Shown here: positions 33,213-45,108 of the stretch, piece after piece | How positions within the stretch are numbered: position 1 is the stretch's first letter | How the letters are laid out: each line of letters begins with the position of its first letter | Source of the DNA: Gliomastix tumulicola | Taxonomy: Eukaryota; Ascomycota; Sordariomycetes; Hypocreales; Bionectriaceae | NCBI GenBank assembly: GCA_001599755.1 | Contig: BCHX01000008.1 | Span: 1,364,001 to 1,428,000 of the forward strand | Reading direction: 5' to 3' | Length of the DNA stretch: 64,000 nt | Position numbers and translations under genes: made by a program | Notes under the pieces: generated by a model | What the model saw: the letters and a program-made list of their open reading frames with translations, nothing else | What the model was told of the DNA's origin: nothing | Database searches by the model: none

Positions 33213-34761
33213 TTACTTGAAGACCTTGCCATCGGCGTGGGGGTACTCCTTGCCCTCAACGACGACAGGCTTGTCCCAGGTCCACTGAGCCTCGACGTAC
33301 TCACGGTCCTCAGGCTTGGTGGGGTCAAGCTTGGTGAAGGAGTAGCTCTCGTAGTCGGGGGCGACGTCGAAAGCGGGGAGGTAGTCCTGGCCGCGGATGA
33401 CGAAGGCACCCTGGATGACGGAGTTGTTGTTCTCGCCGTAGACGGAGCCGCAGCCGAAGATGAACTTGCGGGAGGCCTCGAGACGGGCGAAGAGACCGCC
33501 AATCAGGTTGTTGGACATGAAGACGAGGGTGAGCTCATCGTTGTACTTGTAGTCGATGCGCCAGATGGAGTACTCTCCGAAGGGAACGTTCTCCCAGAAC
33601 CACTTAAGGGAGTCCTTCTCGTCGTGGTTGGAGAAGTAGCGCTTCCACTCGTCGAGGGCGAACTCGGAGCGGGGGAGGAGGTCAAGAGGGTGCTTGGGCT
33701 TGGGGGCCGGGGCAGCCTCCTCCTCGGCAGGAGCCGGAGCGGCCTTGGGGGCAGCAACGGCGGGCTTGGCAGCAGCCTCAGGCTTCTTGGGGGCCTGGTT
33801 GGTCAGGGCAGGCTTGTCGAGGAACTCAAGCTTGGGAGCAACAGCCGAGTAGATGGGCTGGTTGATGACGGTCTCGTACCAACGGGTGACGTTGGGGTTG
33901 GCCTTGCGCCACTCAGTGTCGAAGAAGTACTGGAAGCCACGGGTGATGAGGCCAGCAGCGAACAGGTCGGCAAGAGTGATGCGGTCGCCGACGAGGTAGG
34001 TGTGGCGGACGAGGTACTCGTCGACAACCTTGATGTTCTTCAGAGCCTTCTTGGAGGAGTCATCGACGGACTTCTTGTTGTAGGGGTCCTTGCCGAGAAT
34101 GGGACGGAACCAACCACCGAGGGGAGGGAGGACCTCGGAGTTGAAGTAGGAGAGCCAACGGAGGATGGAGGCGTAGCTGTGCCCGCGTTAGTGTCTGATT
34201 CAAATGGAGCGCACTCAGAAGAAACTTACTCCTGCTTGGTCTTGCCGAGGAGGGTGGTCTTCTCGTTCTGAGAGGTGACTGGTGACAAGTTAGCAAATAC
34301 TCGCCACTTGTCGAAGCAACAGGTAACAAGAAGCAGAACAAGAAAAGAATCAGAAGTTAGACTTTATCCGGCATGCATGTGTCTCAGACAGGGATAACTG
34401 TATATTGAAATGCTAGGTCATCACGAAGGTAGGGGGAGCGGTCACGCAATCACAAGCGAAAAGTCAGGCACTTACTGTAGATGGCGATGGCAATCGACTC
34501 GGAGAGAACGAAGCCGTCCTCGCCCAGGAAGGCGGGGATCTTGCCCAGAGGGTGAGCCTTGAGGTGCTCGATGCTGGGATTGGTAGGGTCGGCGTCGGCG
34601 AAGTTCAGCTCGACGTTGTTGGCCTTAGCAACCGCCTTGATGGCAGTGCTGCGGGGGTTGTCCTGCGAGGAGCAGGTAAGTTAGCTTCGCGTCTCTTGAA
34701 AAGTAGACTTCTTGGACAGCTAAGTGCTTACCGCGGTGGTGAAGAGAGTTCCGAAAGCCAT
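33213..34761 (-). CDS. Translation elongation factor 1B gamma subunit
   Basis: Four exons (34761-34732, 34662-34476, 34278-34230, 34176-33213) join to 409 residues. The protein is part of eEF1B, which recharges eEF1A with GTP. It has a GST N-domain (MAFGTLFTTA, then ADADPTNPSIEHLKAHPLGKIPAF and LSESIAIAIY) and a GST C-domain (RHTYLVGDRITLADLFAAGL). An Ala/Pro/Lys linker (KKPEAAAKPAVAAPKAAPAP) leads into the conserved EF1G domain. That domain starts at HPLDLLPRSEFALDEWKRYFSN and ends in QWTWDKPVVVEGKEYPHADGKVFK. The 10-residue first exon is a common layout in fungal homologues. Codon choice is strongly C/G-ending, as expected for a highly expressed gene. It shares a 362-bp divergent promoter with the uS9m gene. 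Confidence 0.95.
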
Positions 34762-35123
34762 TGCGACGAATTATCTGCCTCGAGACGAATTCTTGACAAA
34801 GGTGATGGGAGTGTTGGGAGGAGGAGAGGGGAGAAAGAAAACGTGTCGCAGGAGAGCGAGAAATTTTAGAAATTGCCCCTCACCAGGGTCCGTCCTCCAC
34901 AGCAACCGTGTGGCGCGACCTGTCTGTGGCTGGTGAGGACCCCTGTTCAACGGAGATGGAGCTCATGTGTGGCGCACACTCCTCACGTGATTGCAATTGA
35001 GTAAAGATTTCGGCACGCTAACGAATTTGAGGTCGAAGACAACGATCACCACTCCCAACCAAACTTCACGACCAAGTCGTCTCCGTGCAGATCTAGCCGT
35101 CTCTGCACCCAGATACGGCCAGC
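34762..35123. promoter_or_regulatory. Short divergent promoter shared by eEF1B-gamma and uS9m
   Basis: Only 362 bp separate the two start codons. Both genes serve translation, one cytosolic and one mitochondrial. The stretch must carry both core promoters. No TATA box is obvious; a purine-rich block on the plus strand lies near 34809-34865. Confidence 0.55.
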
Positions 35124-36150
35124 ATGGCAAACCTGTCAAACGGCCTGCGGCAAATCCGGTGCCGGGCCGCCCTCCCAGCGCCTCAATGGCAGCCGACCCT
35201 CGCCCTACGCTCCTCCCGACATGAGGTCCGACGAACACTCACCGCAAAGGCAGATGGCACGACGACGACGACGCCGATCGCCGCGACACCTGAGGCCCCG
35301 ATCAACCCGACCGCTGCCTCCCTCGACGCCGTCAAGATCCCGTACGAGGGCGTCTGGCACGCGCGCCACGTGCCCGCGACGCCGTCCTACTTCACGCGCG
35401 AGCCGGCCTTCAACGACCTCTACATCCGGCTCACGGCCATGCTCACCAAGTACTCGCACCTGCCGACGCTCAAGGGAAACGAGGCGCCGCTGCAGCCGTG
35501 GATGAGGCTGGAGCATATCCGCCAGCACATGGGCGAGCCGATCAAGGCGTCGTACTTCGCCAAGGTCATCCGCGTGGCCAAGCGCCTCAACCTCATCGAG
35601 CCGAGCCTGCGGCCGAAGGAGGTCAGCATCGTCATCCAGCAGCTTGTCCGCGCCATCAACCCGGCCGAGAACAGGCCCGTGCCGCTCACGCTCGACCGCT
35701 TCGGCCGCGCCGTCGGGACGGGGAAGAGGAAGGAGTCCACGGCGCGGGCGTTCGTCGTCGAGGGGACGGGCCAGTTCCTGGTGAACGGGAAGACGCTGAG
35801 CGAGATGTTCGGCCGCGTGCACGACCGGGAGAGCGCGGCGTGGGCGCTGCTGGCGACGCAGAGGATAGACAAGTACAATGTGTGGGCGCTGGTGAGGGGA
35901 GGGGGCGTCACGGGGCAGGCTGAGGCGCTCACGATGGCTGTGGCCAAGGCCCTGATTGCTCACGAGCCGGCATTGAAGCCCGCCCTGCGCAAAGGTAAGG
36001 CTCTCTTCTCCCATGACCTTGTGTCTTACCACAGCGAGGCTAACAAATCCAACAACAGCTGGCTGCATCACGAGAGACAACAGGACAGTGGAGAGGAAGA
36101 AGCACGGCAAGGTCAAGGCCCGCAAGGGTCCCGCCTGGGTCAAGCGATAA
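35124..36150 (+). CDS. MRPS9: Mitochondrial small-subunit ribosomal protein uS9m
   Basis: Two exons (35124-35994, 36059-36150) join to 320 residues over a 64-bp intron. The N-terminus MANLSNGLRQIRCRAALPAP with further Arg-rich sequence (LRSSRHEVRRTLTAKA) is a good mitochondrial presequence. The S9 domain starts near RFGRAVGTGKRKESTARAFV and includes VNGKTLSEMFG and RGGGVTGQAEALTMAVAKAL. The second exon supplies AGCITRDNRTVERKKHGKVKARK and the terminal GPAWVKR; this basic tail reaches the decoding site in S9 proteins. Splicing with the AACAACAG acceptor is needed to reach this ending. The unspliced frame ends 30 bp further on with unrelated sequence. Confidence 0.94.
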
Positions 36151-38233
36151 TCGTCACTTCTGTCATCTCCCAGGAGTAGTCATTGACGAGGCGAGTGAAT
36201 TGGGAAGTCCAACACACGACGTGCTTGGCCTGTGTGTTCGCATAGCGAAGCTTGCGTCATTACCCATCTTGTATCATAGAGCCACCAAGGCCCTTTTGTC
36301 TGTATGTAATCATATGTAGCCATATCTGGAATGTATCAGCGATTCTATGAGAGGCTAGAGCCAAACGACTCAGTGACCATGCGGGCGGCCGACATCAATG
36401 AATCATGTTTGCCTGATCCGAGAACGAACGAGGCGGCACGCGTTGGTAAGCAGCGCCCAAAGGACTGCATATCGTGCCACCTTTCAAACTCTAGCACCAT
36501 CCCTTTATAATTAACATGCACCGAAGTTCGGACCCCGAGGCCGCGAATGTGCTAAAGGTCCGAAAGGCACGTGCATGCATGTATTTTGGTCCTTCGCCTT
36601 GTCGTCTCGGTCGTACACAGGCCAACCAGCGTTAAGCGCGAAGACCGGCCGAACAGCGCGAACGCGAGCGTTGCGATTCCTTCGGTGCGGCCGATCGATT
36701 GTTTTTGGCTTAGATGGTGAAGCCATGGCATGATATTTCGAGGGCAGATGGCTACGGACGCAGCATTGAGGGACGCACGACTTTATTAGTGCTGCAGTAG
36801 TGTCTTATTCTTTCCTCAGACGAACCCCCCTTTTCCCCTGCAAGCAGGACTTGGCTTCATCATGCACGTGGCTAAAACATGGCCAAGGACAACAGGCACG
36901 CGTCTAATTTCGACAGGATGACACTTTAGCCTCCTTTAGCACCGGAGTTCTTCCAACCGGGCACGTCGTCGACGCCAACTTGAGGTTGACACTTGCAATC
37001 ACCGGAGCCGACAGAGAAGCAGCCCAGCCGACAGCACTAGAGGCAAGAAGCAAGCTAAGGAAGTCTGCTAGCCCTGCCCAGGCATCTGCTCCATTCGACC
37101 ACGCGCCTCTCCCGTCCCTCACCACGGTGCAGGGTTCTGGGAAGTTGAGGCCTGGTGACATGTCCTATTGCCCATGTGGCAGTCGCTATTGTCCGGCAGC
37201 CTTACCTGGTCAATAACAGGACTAAGCAAGGATGGGTTCTGAGTCATTTCCCTCGGGCGTAGGAGTATCTCGAGGCGAGACGTGTTATTGAAACCCTTGT
37301 CTCCTTGTCCCCCTGCCTGAGAAGTTGGCCCGACAGCGTGGCAACCACGATCTTTTCCTTCCTTTCCCGCTTTGCAAAATTGACTTGGACCCAGACTGGC
37401 GGGTGCCCGAAGCCCTGCAAGGACGCGGGGCAGAAGCTTCACCGTGCTATAACGTGGATGCTAAGAGAGTCCAGCCTGGTCGAGATGAGTCCTGTTGTCT
37501 CCAGTAAGCATTATCCATTGACTCGTTTAGGTATCAAATTCGCAACATGGAAGCCCAATGGCATGATACGCAAGGGATAGTCAGCCCAATGCGGGCACTG
37601 TTTCGGGGGCCTTTGCGTAAGCCCCGGGCGTAGGAGGGGATCTGAGTGTCGTGCCTGATGGTACTGACGGCATGTTGCATTGCCAATGTTCACACCCAAC
37701 TTGCAAAAAGAACTCAGACTCAGACGGAAGATGGAGGCCACGTGGGCGATCAGTTTCAGCATGCCGTGCGTCAGCGACCTTAGGCATCTGACCTACTAGT
37801 TCGCCCGATATCAACTGGCCGAGAAGTTCACATGAGCGGCCGAGAGCGTAGCGGTTTCATGTCTCATCGAGATATCACGGGAACCTTGCCAGGGTTGACC
37901 TGGTGACTGACTGTCCCAGAAGGATGGAGAGTGAGACGGGTTGACGGGCGCTGGCTCTCAACCCTGGCCATCTTGCGCGCGCAAAGCTGGACAGCGGACG
38001 GAGTATAATTGCTCAAGCCAAGCTGGATAGCCTCACTGCCTCCTGGCATGCCGACGGCCGGCTGACACTGCGGGAATATGATGATGGCGGGGAAGTTGGC
38101 CGTAGTTGCCGTCCCCGGGGCAGGGCAGAATGCTTTTCATGCTGGATGCTTGCAGTCAGCCACCTTACAAACCAACGATATTTACTGGTGAAACAGCCTT
38201 GATTCCCACACTGCGGGGAAGATCGGAATGATA

Positions 38234-38274
<41 letters not shown>

Positions 38275-41200
38275 CGTGTGTGTGCCGCAGGGCAGGTTTG
38301 CTGTAGCATCTGGGATGGAGATCAATGGCAGCATTGAGGGTTCACCCTTGCACGGAAGAGCAGGCTGACTGGAGTGATGCTGAAACCCGAAGTTCCCGTG
38401 GGGACCGAAATAATCGATCGAGACCAGCCTCGTCAATGGCATTGCATGGGGATTGCAACCGGTGAGTATCATGTCATGATTCGAGTGCAGATGGCTTCGT
38501 TTGGCTGGAACCGGGCTCTCAATGGGCGCTTAATCGAGTCGCCGCAGTCTTCAGCCCAGAGAGAATCTGCATGTGTGTCGTACCCGCTCATGCATTGTTT
38601 TGTCAGCCCTCAGTTCGGGACAGAATCTTGTTTTTTCTGCCCTTTTGTCCCTCAGCTTCTCAGCCGTTGATATCATGTATAACGTTGGTTGCATTGAGTT
38701 CTATCTTCGATTATGCGAGAGGGGACTTCGCACAGACGTTGGAGGAGGATGGGGCACGGAACGTGATGGAGGGTGGCTAAACTTGCTGACGGCAGGACGA
38801 TCGGGTTGGCGGAGGATGGCACAAGGCCGCCGTGGGGTGTCTTCTGAGGCGGCCGACGAGGAAGAGGTCGGAGTCTAGAAAATAGCCGACGCGCGACTGC
38901 GTTGCGCGCGCTGCTCTGAGGCTAGAAGTGAGGCGTTTTCGGACGAGGTTCCGCACCAGTAGCTAGCGCGTCTGTGACATGTACGTAAGAGGATAATTAG
39001 CTGCAAAACCTGTCAGAGGCTAGAAGACGCTTAGAAATGCCGAGGGTCCTAGAGAGCTAGGAGGCTTGCAAACCTGCAGCGTGCCTTGTTTGCTTGGGTG
39101 ACGTTTCTGTCATCGCGGTCGTCTGGGGGAGAATGCAGCTAGAGACGCAGCTAAAAGATGAAGTGGAGGGGTGTTTTTTTTCTCGTCGCGGATGACGAGT
39201 AATTTTGGTCCTAGCTGGGCTCCATGGCTCCTTCCTCCTCTTGTCTCCTTCCACAGATTTGTGCAAGATGCGTACAGAGCACACGCTAGCTCTTTTCTCG
39301 GCGAATAGGAAATTACCCCTCCATTAAATCCCGATCAATGTGCAATTCAATGTGACAGGTATCGGGCGTCCAATCGGCGAGGTTCGTACTCACGAGGCTT
39401 GAGCTTGAGCTTTGAAGTGAGGCAAGAGGGGTTCAGGTCGCTTGCGGTGTCTTGGGAGACAGAGAGAGACGACCATCCTGATCGCGATGGTCGGTCTCTT
39501 GTGCTAGGCTTGCTAACCTAAACGAGTAGGAATTGCCCGTGTGCATGGATTCTGCCCAACCTCACTTTACGTGCAGCAGTCATGAATTCGAAACATCGTC
39601 GGGATGCTCCCTCGGATGCATGCATGCACGTGAGGGCTTACAATGCGTGTACACCGTGCCTTGCTTCTATGCTATTCTGCCTGAGGTACTGTAGGTGCCC
39701 AAGGGAAGGGCATTTATCGGGCTCATATTACGCAATACTCCAGCCCCTTGTGTGCATCTCGAGACACACGCATCTCCTCAGCCAGACTTCACGATATTCT
39801 CGTGATATTGAATTGCAATGGGCTCGTCGGAGAATCGCATCACCAAACTGTGGCTTTTCCGACGACCCCATGGTGTATCACTGGCCTTTGTACCTGTACT
39901 CAAGGCAGGGGAGACCCTCACTGACCCTGATTTAGCGTCTTTCCTTTCTTAGGCCCGACATGGATCAGGGATCCAATTAGGAGCGCCCAACTTTTGGAGC
40001 AGCAAAATCATCGTACCAACGCCAATCGTTGGGCGCAGGGCTGTCAGCGGCACAGCAGCGTCCCTGGTGTCAGGCAGGTACCCGCTACATGCTCGTGCTG
40101 GTGTTGCTCGCCTTGCCTTGCGCGCTAGAGCATCTGGCAGGTGGTCCAGGTACATGGTAACCTCGTGCGTATTTAGCACCAAAGTCTGTTTTTATGGCTT
40201 CGAGGTCCAGTACAGAGATGGAAGGACCCTGGGGAAGTGCGAAATGTCCGTAGGGCAGGGCGAGACGGCGTCTCATCGATTGGTTGGGCATCAATTGACA
40301 TGGCCATGATATTGCATGGCAGTTGATGAATGGCAAATACGGCATGAAGATCGTTTCGCCTGTCGCATTCACCGCCACCAGTCAGCCAGTCTGCTTGTAT
40401 GTGTCTCCTCCCTCATTGGCTGTATGCAGCACCTGCATATCAGGCTGCATAACTGGAGGCCATGTCAGCCATGCCGCAGCTGTGTGCTACCCTGATTTGC
40501 AGCGCAGATATTAGCAGCCAATATGATTCGTAGATGAGCTGGAAAGCTCCCGCCACCCGGGCCACCTCCCGACGCCGTCCGGGCAGGAGACGGGGGCAAT
40601 GTCTCGAATTCATCGCGCCAATCGAGCGCCAATGTTCTTCAGCAACTGTGGACGACCAATTGATGGCTGCAAGCCTCATCTTCAGATCAATTGCCGCGAT
40701 GTCTTTCCCTCCGCTCCATGTCCAAGTAGAGAACCTTTGGAGTCAGTCACGCCCGCAAGGCATACTTCCGTCTTCACTAAAGCCACCTTCAGACTAGCAG
40801 TGATGCTAGTAGCACAGTGTCGTACGACTTGTTTCGGATTTGCTGCCGGTCGGCTCGTTTGAGATGAGTGGTTTTTACCACCTCAGGTAGCAGCGAAGCT
40901 TCGAGCTCTGTTCGCTGCCAGGCTCTGTAGTATCAGTACCTATCCCTTGGACGGTGAACTCCGCGATTTTGGGTACACGATACCTCTTCTTTTGACGGCT
41001 GACTCCGTACACTCCCCCCTGGGCAGCACACGCCCTCACGCCCACAAATTTCAAAAGGCCAGGGGGGGACACCCAGAAGAAGCAAAGCTCCATGCCTGCT
41101 ATGAAAATGTAAGACATCTCATCAGAACCCGGATTGGTGATCGTCATTGGCCACTCGGGCACCGATTTCTAGCTGGGACCCCAGCTGCGCCTCCTGATTG

Positions 41201-43816
41201 GTACCCAACGAGAATAAGCAAGCGGGAAGCCAAGCAGGCTGTAGGCATCGAGGAATCGTCAAGCAATGCGAGAACGAAGGCTCGCTTGGTGTTTCGGCTG
41301 TGGCAGGTGCTGGGACGACGAAAGAAGATGGATGGTAATCAGTGGCGCCGAGAGGCGTCAATGCTGCCCGTTTGTGAGACGCGTCGATTGACGTTCTAAT
41401 AATAACCTATACCCGATCACCGTGGCTCCTTCGCCAGGGCATAGACGCACTTCTTCATCTGTCAGTGTCTATCCATATCTGTCTGAATCAGGTCTTTTCT
41501 TCTTTGAGGCAGGGGACTTGCAAAATATGAACAGCCAAAACACGATACCTTGAGGGTCTAGACGCAGGGCAGGGACTGGCAGGCTTACACGAGGGTGCAA
41601 ATCCAGACGCCCGGGTTTTCTTACCCGACTCTCACGCAGGATGCGACCAGTCCAATATGAACAGGACGGTCATCCAACAGTCGAGATTCAGCACCATGCT
41701 GCAGATCCTGCCCTCAGCAGGCCCGGGTCACGTTATCGATCTGGCTGAATAGATTGATTGATATTGGCTTCGGTGTTGGTGGCCACGAGACATGATGGCG
41801 AGATTGATATCGATATTGCAATGTGACCTGTCCTCTGCCTCGCTTCATTCCATGCCGATCACTTTGATTGCTTCTGTTGCGCCTCACTCCTGCAACACCA
41901 AGGTAGCAGTACCTCTATAATGATACGCACAATGACACAGTGCCTGGTACCGCTTTGTCCCTGTGCCTGAGCATTGCACTGTAAGGAAGGTACTTATGCC
42001 GTTCCTGCCATTGCGCGCGCGGGCTTCTTCAACTTCGGAAGGAGGGCGGCGTAATGACATGTTGAGGCAGGCACGCCTCAGACACGGACGGCAAGTGCCC
42101 TCCCTGGGCAGTGATTTTCCAACATCGCCCGTCATTCCAGGCCTCTGCAAAATTCTCTTCCAAAAGCTCCAACATCTGTGATGAAGGGGAGCACGTTACC
42201 CACCCCACGACGGAGAACCTTGCCCTCCACGGCCCTCACTCGTCACCTTACGGCCGAGCCTGTCGCAGAGCGTATTGGATTCGATGCTCCCACACCCCCC
42301 CCTTGATGGTATAGTTGGGTCCAATATTGGTCCAGTGCCTGTCCACCCGATCGTGAGTGGATGGCAGGTGCCCTATCATCGTCAAGCGGCACTGATCTGA
42401 GTCAACACTGGCAATGCTATGCCGCTTCTCTCTCGTCTCCTGTCTCTTTGCTTCTTGTTCATCTCGCAAGCTGGACCGTTGCGAGCGACAACCAGCAAGG
42501 GTCGTCAGCCGCAGTGGCCAGTCACGCTATCACCTCCTCAAAGCATGAAGCATTGGACAGCAAGGTATCTCGGCCCCAGCAGCCTGACAGGGCCCCCGTC
42601 CGATTCCTTCTCCCAGCGAAGAGCAAGCACCAGCCCGCTCCAGGCACAGATCTCGGCTACTACGCTAGTGTCCAGGCCTTTTGGCCGGATCCTCATCGAA
42701 AGATTCTTCTCCAACGGTCCTGACTCCTGACACTGGCACTTGGACTGTTGGACCTTAGTTGCGACTAAGAATAAACGCTCCGTAAGGTCTCTTCCCCACC
42801 CAGCGAATGGATGTCATTGTAAGTGCCCTGTCGTCTACGCGCGGAGCATCCACTGACAGCCCTGGCCAGGGCAGCCAGGCTGCTGGCTGCTCCTCCGTTA
42901 CGCATGTCTCTGCTACGGGGATCTTGCGTTGCGCCAACAACCTGACTGATTCAGCCCGCCCTGTATGTGGTACCTAGATCCGCCTCGACGGGGCCGACAT
43001 CTCTGTCCTTCTTCCTATCCTCATCCATCCATCCTCGTCATCGTCCTCAAAGACCCGTCCTGTCCGGGGAGGGGAGACGCTGTGGGCATACGAGCCCCCA
43101 GTAGCTACCTTACCTTAGCTAGCTTCATCAAGCCCGTCTGTCTATCTACCACCTTTATAATTCTTGCCCGAGACACCCTGCCTAGTGGCTTTGATGCCCA
43201 TGCGCACTGAGCAGCTTGTTTCCCAGTACACACACGAGTCTCCCTCACATCTCTACCTGATCCGTATCCATATATTGGGCTCTTCCCCATGTAAAGCCTG
43301 GTTCTTGCCACTATCGTCGACCTGAAGTTTCTCACTTGAAAGTCAAGACCCAGGGCCCTGCAGCACGGCTACCTGATATACAGCCCGATCCACTCGCTTT
43401 ATACCCAATCATTACTCGAAGCCTTCTCTCATCCGCCTTTCACAGGGTCCCGGGCACTCCACACGCACCTGATCTCATCTGATACTTTCGTTGTACATAC
43501 CCAAGGAGCCAACCCAGGAGGCTCGCCCTTCAGAGAATCATCTGGACAGTCCGAGATTCGAGGCGGACACGACAGGCTGGGCTTGGACTTTTCCAAGTGA
43601 CCGTAGGGTCTTCTCCACCTATATCTCAAGTGACTACTTGGGGGATATTGCCGGGAACCCAACACTGAAGGTCAGATCGGTCTTTGATCGATCCCAACAG
43701 TTATCAACCTGGATTCCCTCTACTACCCGTCCCCAGCGCCATCCCCGGCGGCCTATCGCGATTCTGTGAGCCTACACACAAAATCTTCTTCTCACAAAAT
43801 CGACGTCGTCCCGGGC
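36151..43816. other. 7.7-kb region without recognisable genes
   Basis: Open frames do not exceed about 150 residues and none resembles a known protein. The longest, at 40947-41399, lacks convincing splicing partners. A (GT)n run lies at 38236-38273. I found no tRNA or 5S rRNA signature. The right end, from about 43400, probably holds the promoter and 5' UTR of the next gene. The length is unusual compared with the 0.2-1.7 kb spacers elsewhere in the core part of the window. Long UTRs, non-coding RNAs or rapidly evolving small genes could be hidden here. Confidence 0.4.
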
Positions 43817-45108
43817 ATGGACGGTCACAACCGGCACAGGAGGCTTAACGAATCCGTAAGCCACCATGATTCACACCCAAAGTACCCTTCTCAGTCCCAG
43901 GTTGGACTCCCCAGCAGTGCTGGCGGCGGAAGCGGCGGTCGAAGCGAACGCTTCCACCTGTCGTCCACCTCCTCGCCCCAAACACCGCGAGGGGTTGGGA
44001 CCAGTGCCAGTGCCGGCTACAGCTACTACCAAGAACCTGCCAACTCGTTCTCTTCGTCGACAAACATCAACGCTTACGGGTCGGAGTTTGGCCAGGATGG
44101 AAGACAACAGCAGTCACAGCAGGGATTTGCTGGCTACAACCCGAACGGCATGCTTTTTAACGTTGCGCAGCCCAACACCCAAGCCGCTGTGTACGACACA
44201 ACACAGCAGTTTGGGGCCCGACAGTCTGCCGCCCTCTCCATGATGACACCGGACGTTACCTCAACCTACTTTGGAGGCGCGGATCCCTCCAACACTTCCG
44301 CATCCCCCAGCCTACACCAGTCCGCACACGGCGCAAGCTCTTCCTCGGCAAACGTCTACCAACAACCGCCGCAGCAACAACAACACCCGCAGCAGCCGAG
44401 CAGCGCTCTGAGCTACTCGTCGAGTATGCAGCCGGGTGTGGGCGTTCCAGGGCAGGAGGCCGCCGAAAGCGCCGACCACTCGGTCCACGAGGAGCCCGAC
44501 TACTCTGAGACAGCCCTCGAGGAGAAGTGGATTAGTTACCAGCGACAACTGGGCACTGTGTTCCAGAACATCACCAACGGCGCGTTGGAGAGCGCGTCTG
44601 AGACCCTGCTGACAATATCGGACTGGCTATTGTCCCAGGTCGTGGATCTTGGTACGTATGAGACGTTAATCTCGGCAAGACATGATCATCCAAGGAGAGG
44701 AAACAATGGCTAACATCACACCCTGTCTCGTCCGTTTCTAGGTCTAACAGTTGACGATGTCAATTTACATGCCGGCCGGATCAAGCTCTGGAACGATTTC
44801 AACCACGCCTGGCTCGCGCTGGGCCAGCGGCAAAAGGACATTGTCGAGGCCGGGGGTCACCTGTCCCCGTCCCAGAGTCTGCTGTCGCGGGCGACCATTG
44901 TCAAGATGGGCAACACGCTCGTGCGTCTCTGCGACGGCCTCGAGAGGCATGGCCTAGTGGACTACCAGTACGGTGTTTGGGAAGACGAGATTGTAGCCAG
45001 TACGCTCCCCGTCCCGAAATATGGGGGAACCTGCTAACAGTGCGTCCAGTTTTCGAGGAGTGTTTAGATCTTTTCGACGAGGACGGCAACGAGGAAACAT
45101 CGCGATAA
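43817..45108 (+). CDS. Q/S-rich protein of unknown function
   Basis: Three exons (43817-44651, 44742-44999, 45050-45108) join to 383 residues from the ATG reading MDGHNRHRRLNESVSHH. The first 240 residues are Ser/Gln/Gly-rich and probably disordered, including YQQPPQQQQHPQQPSS. The C-terminal 140 residues are ordered-looking and mostly helical: ALEEKWISYQRQLGTVF, ETLLTISDWLLSQVVDLGLT, DVNLHAGRIKLWNDFNHAW and NTLVRLCDGLERHGLVDYQ, then an acidic end, CLDLFDEDGNEETSR. Frame-perfect splicing in the ordered region supports a real gene. I believe similar proteins occur across Sordariomycetes, but I know no function. The frame is open upstream to a TGA at 43685, and an acceptor-like CCAACAG ends at 43700, so an additional upstream exon is possible. 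Confidence 0.75.

Noticed and set aside
40947..41399. 150-residue open frame in the gene desert
   Set aside because: No recognisable motif and no convincing exon extension.
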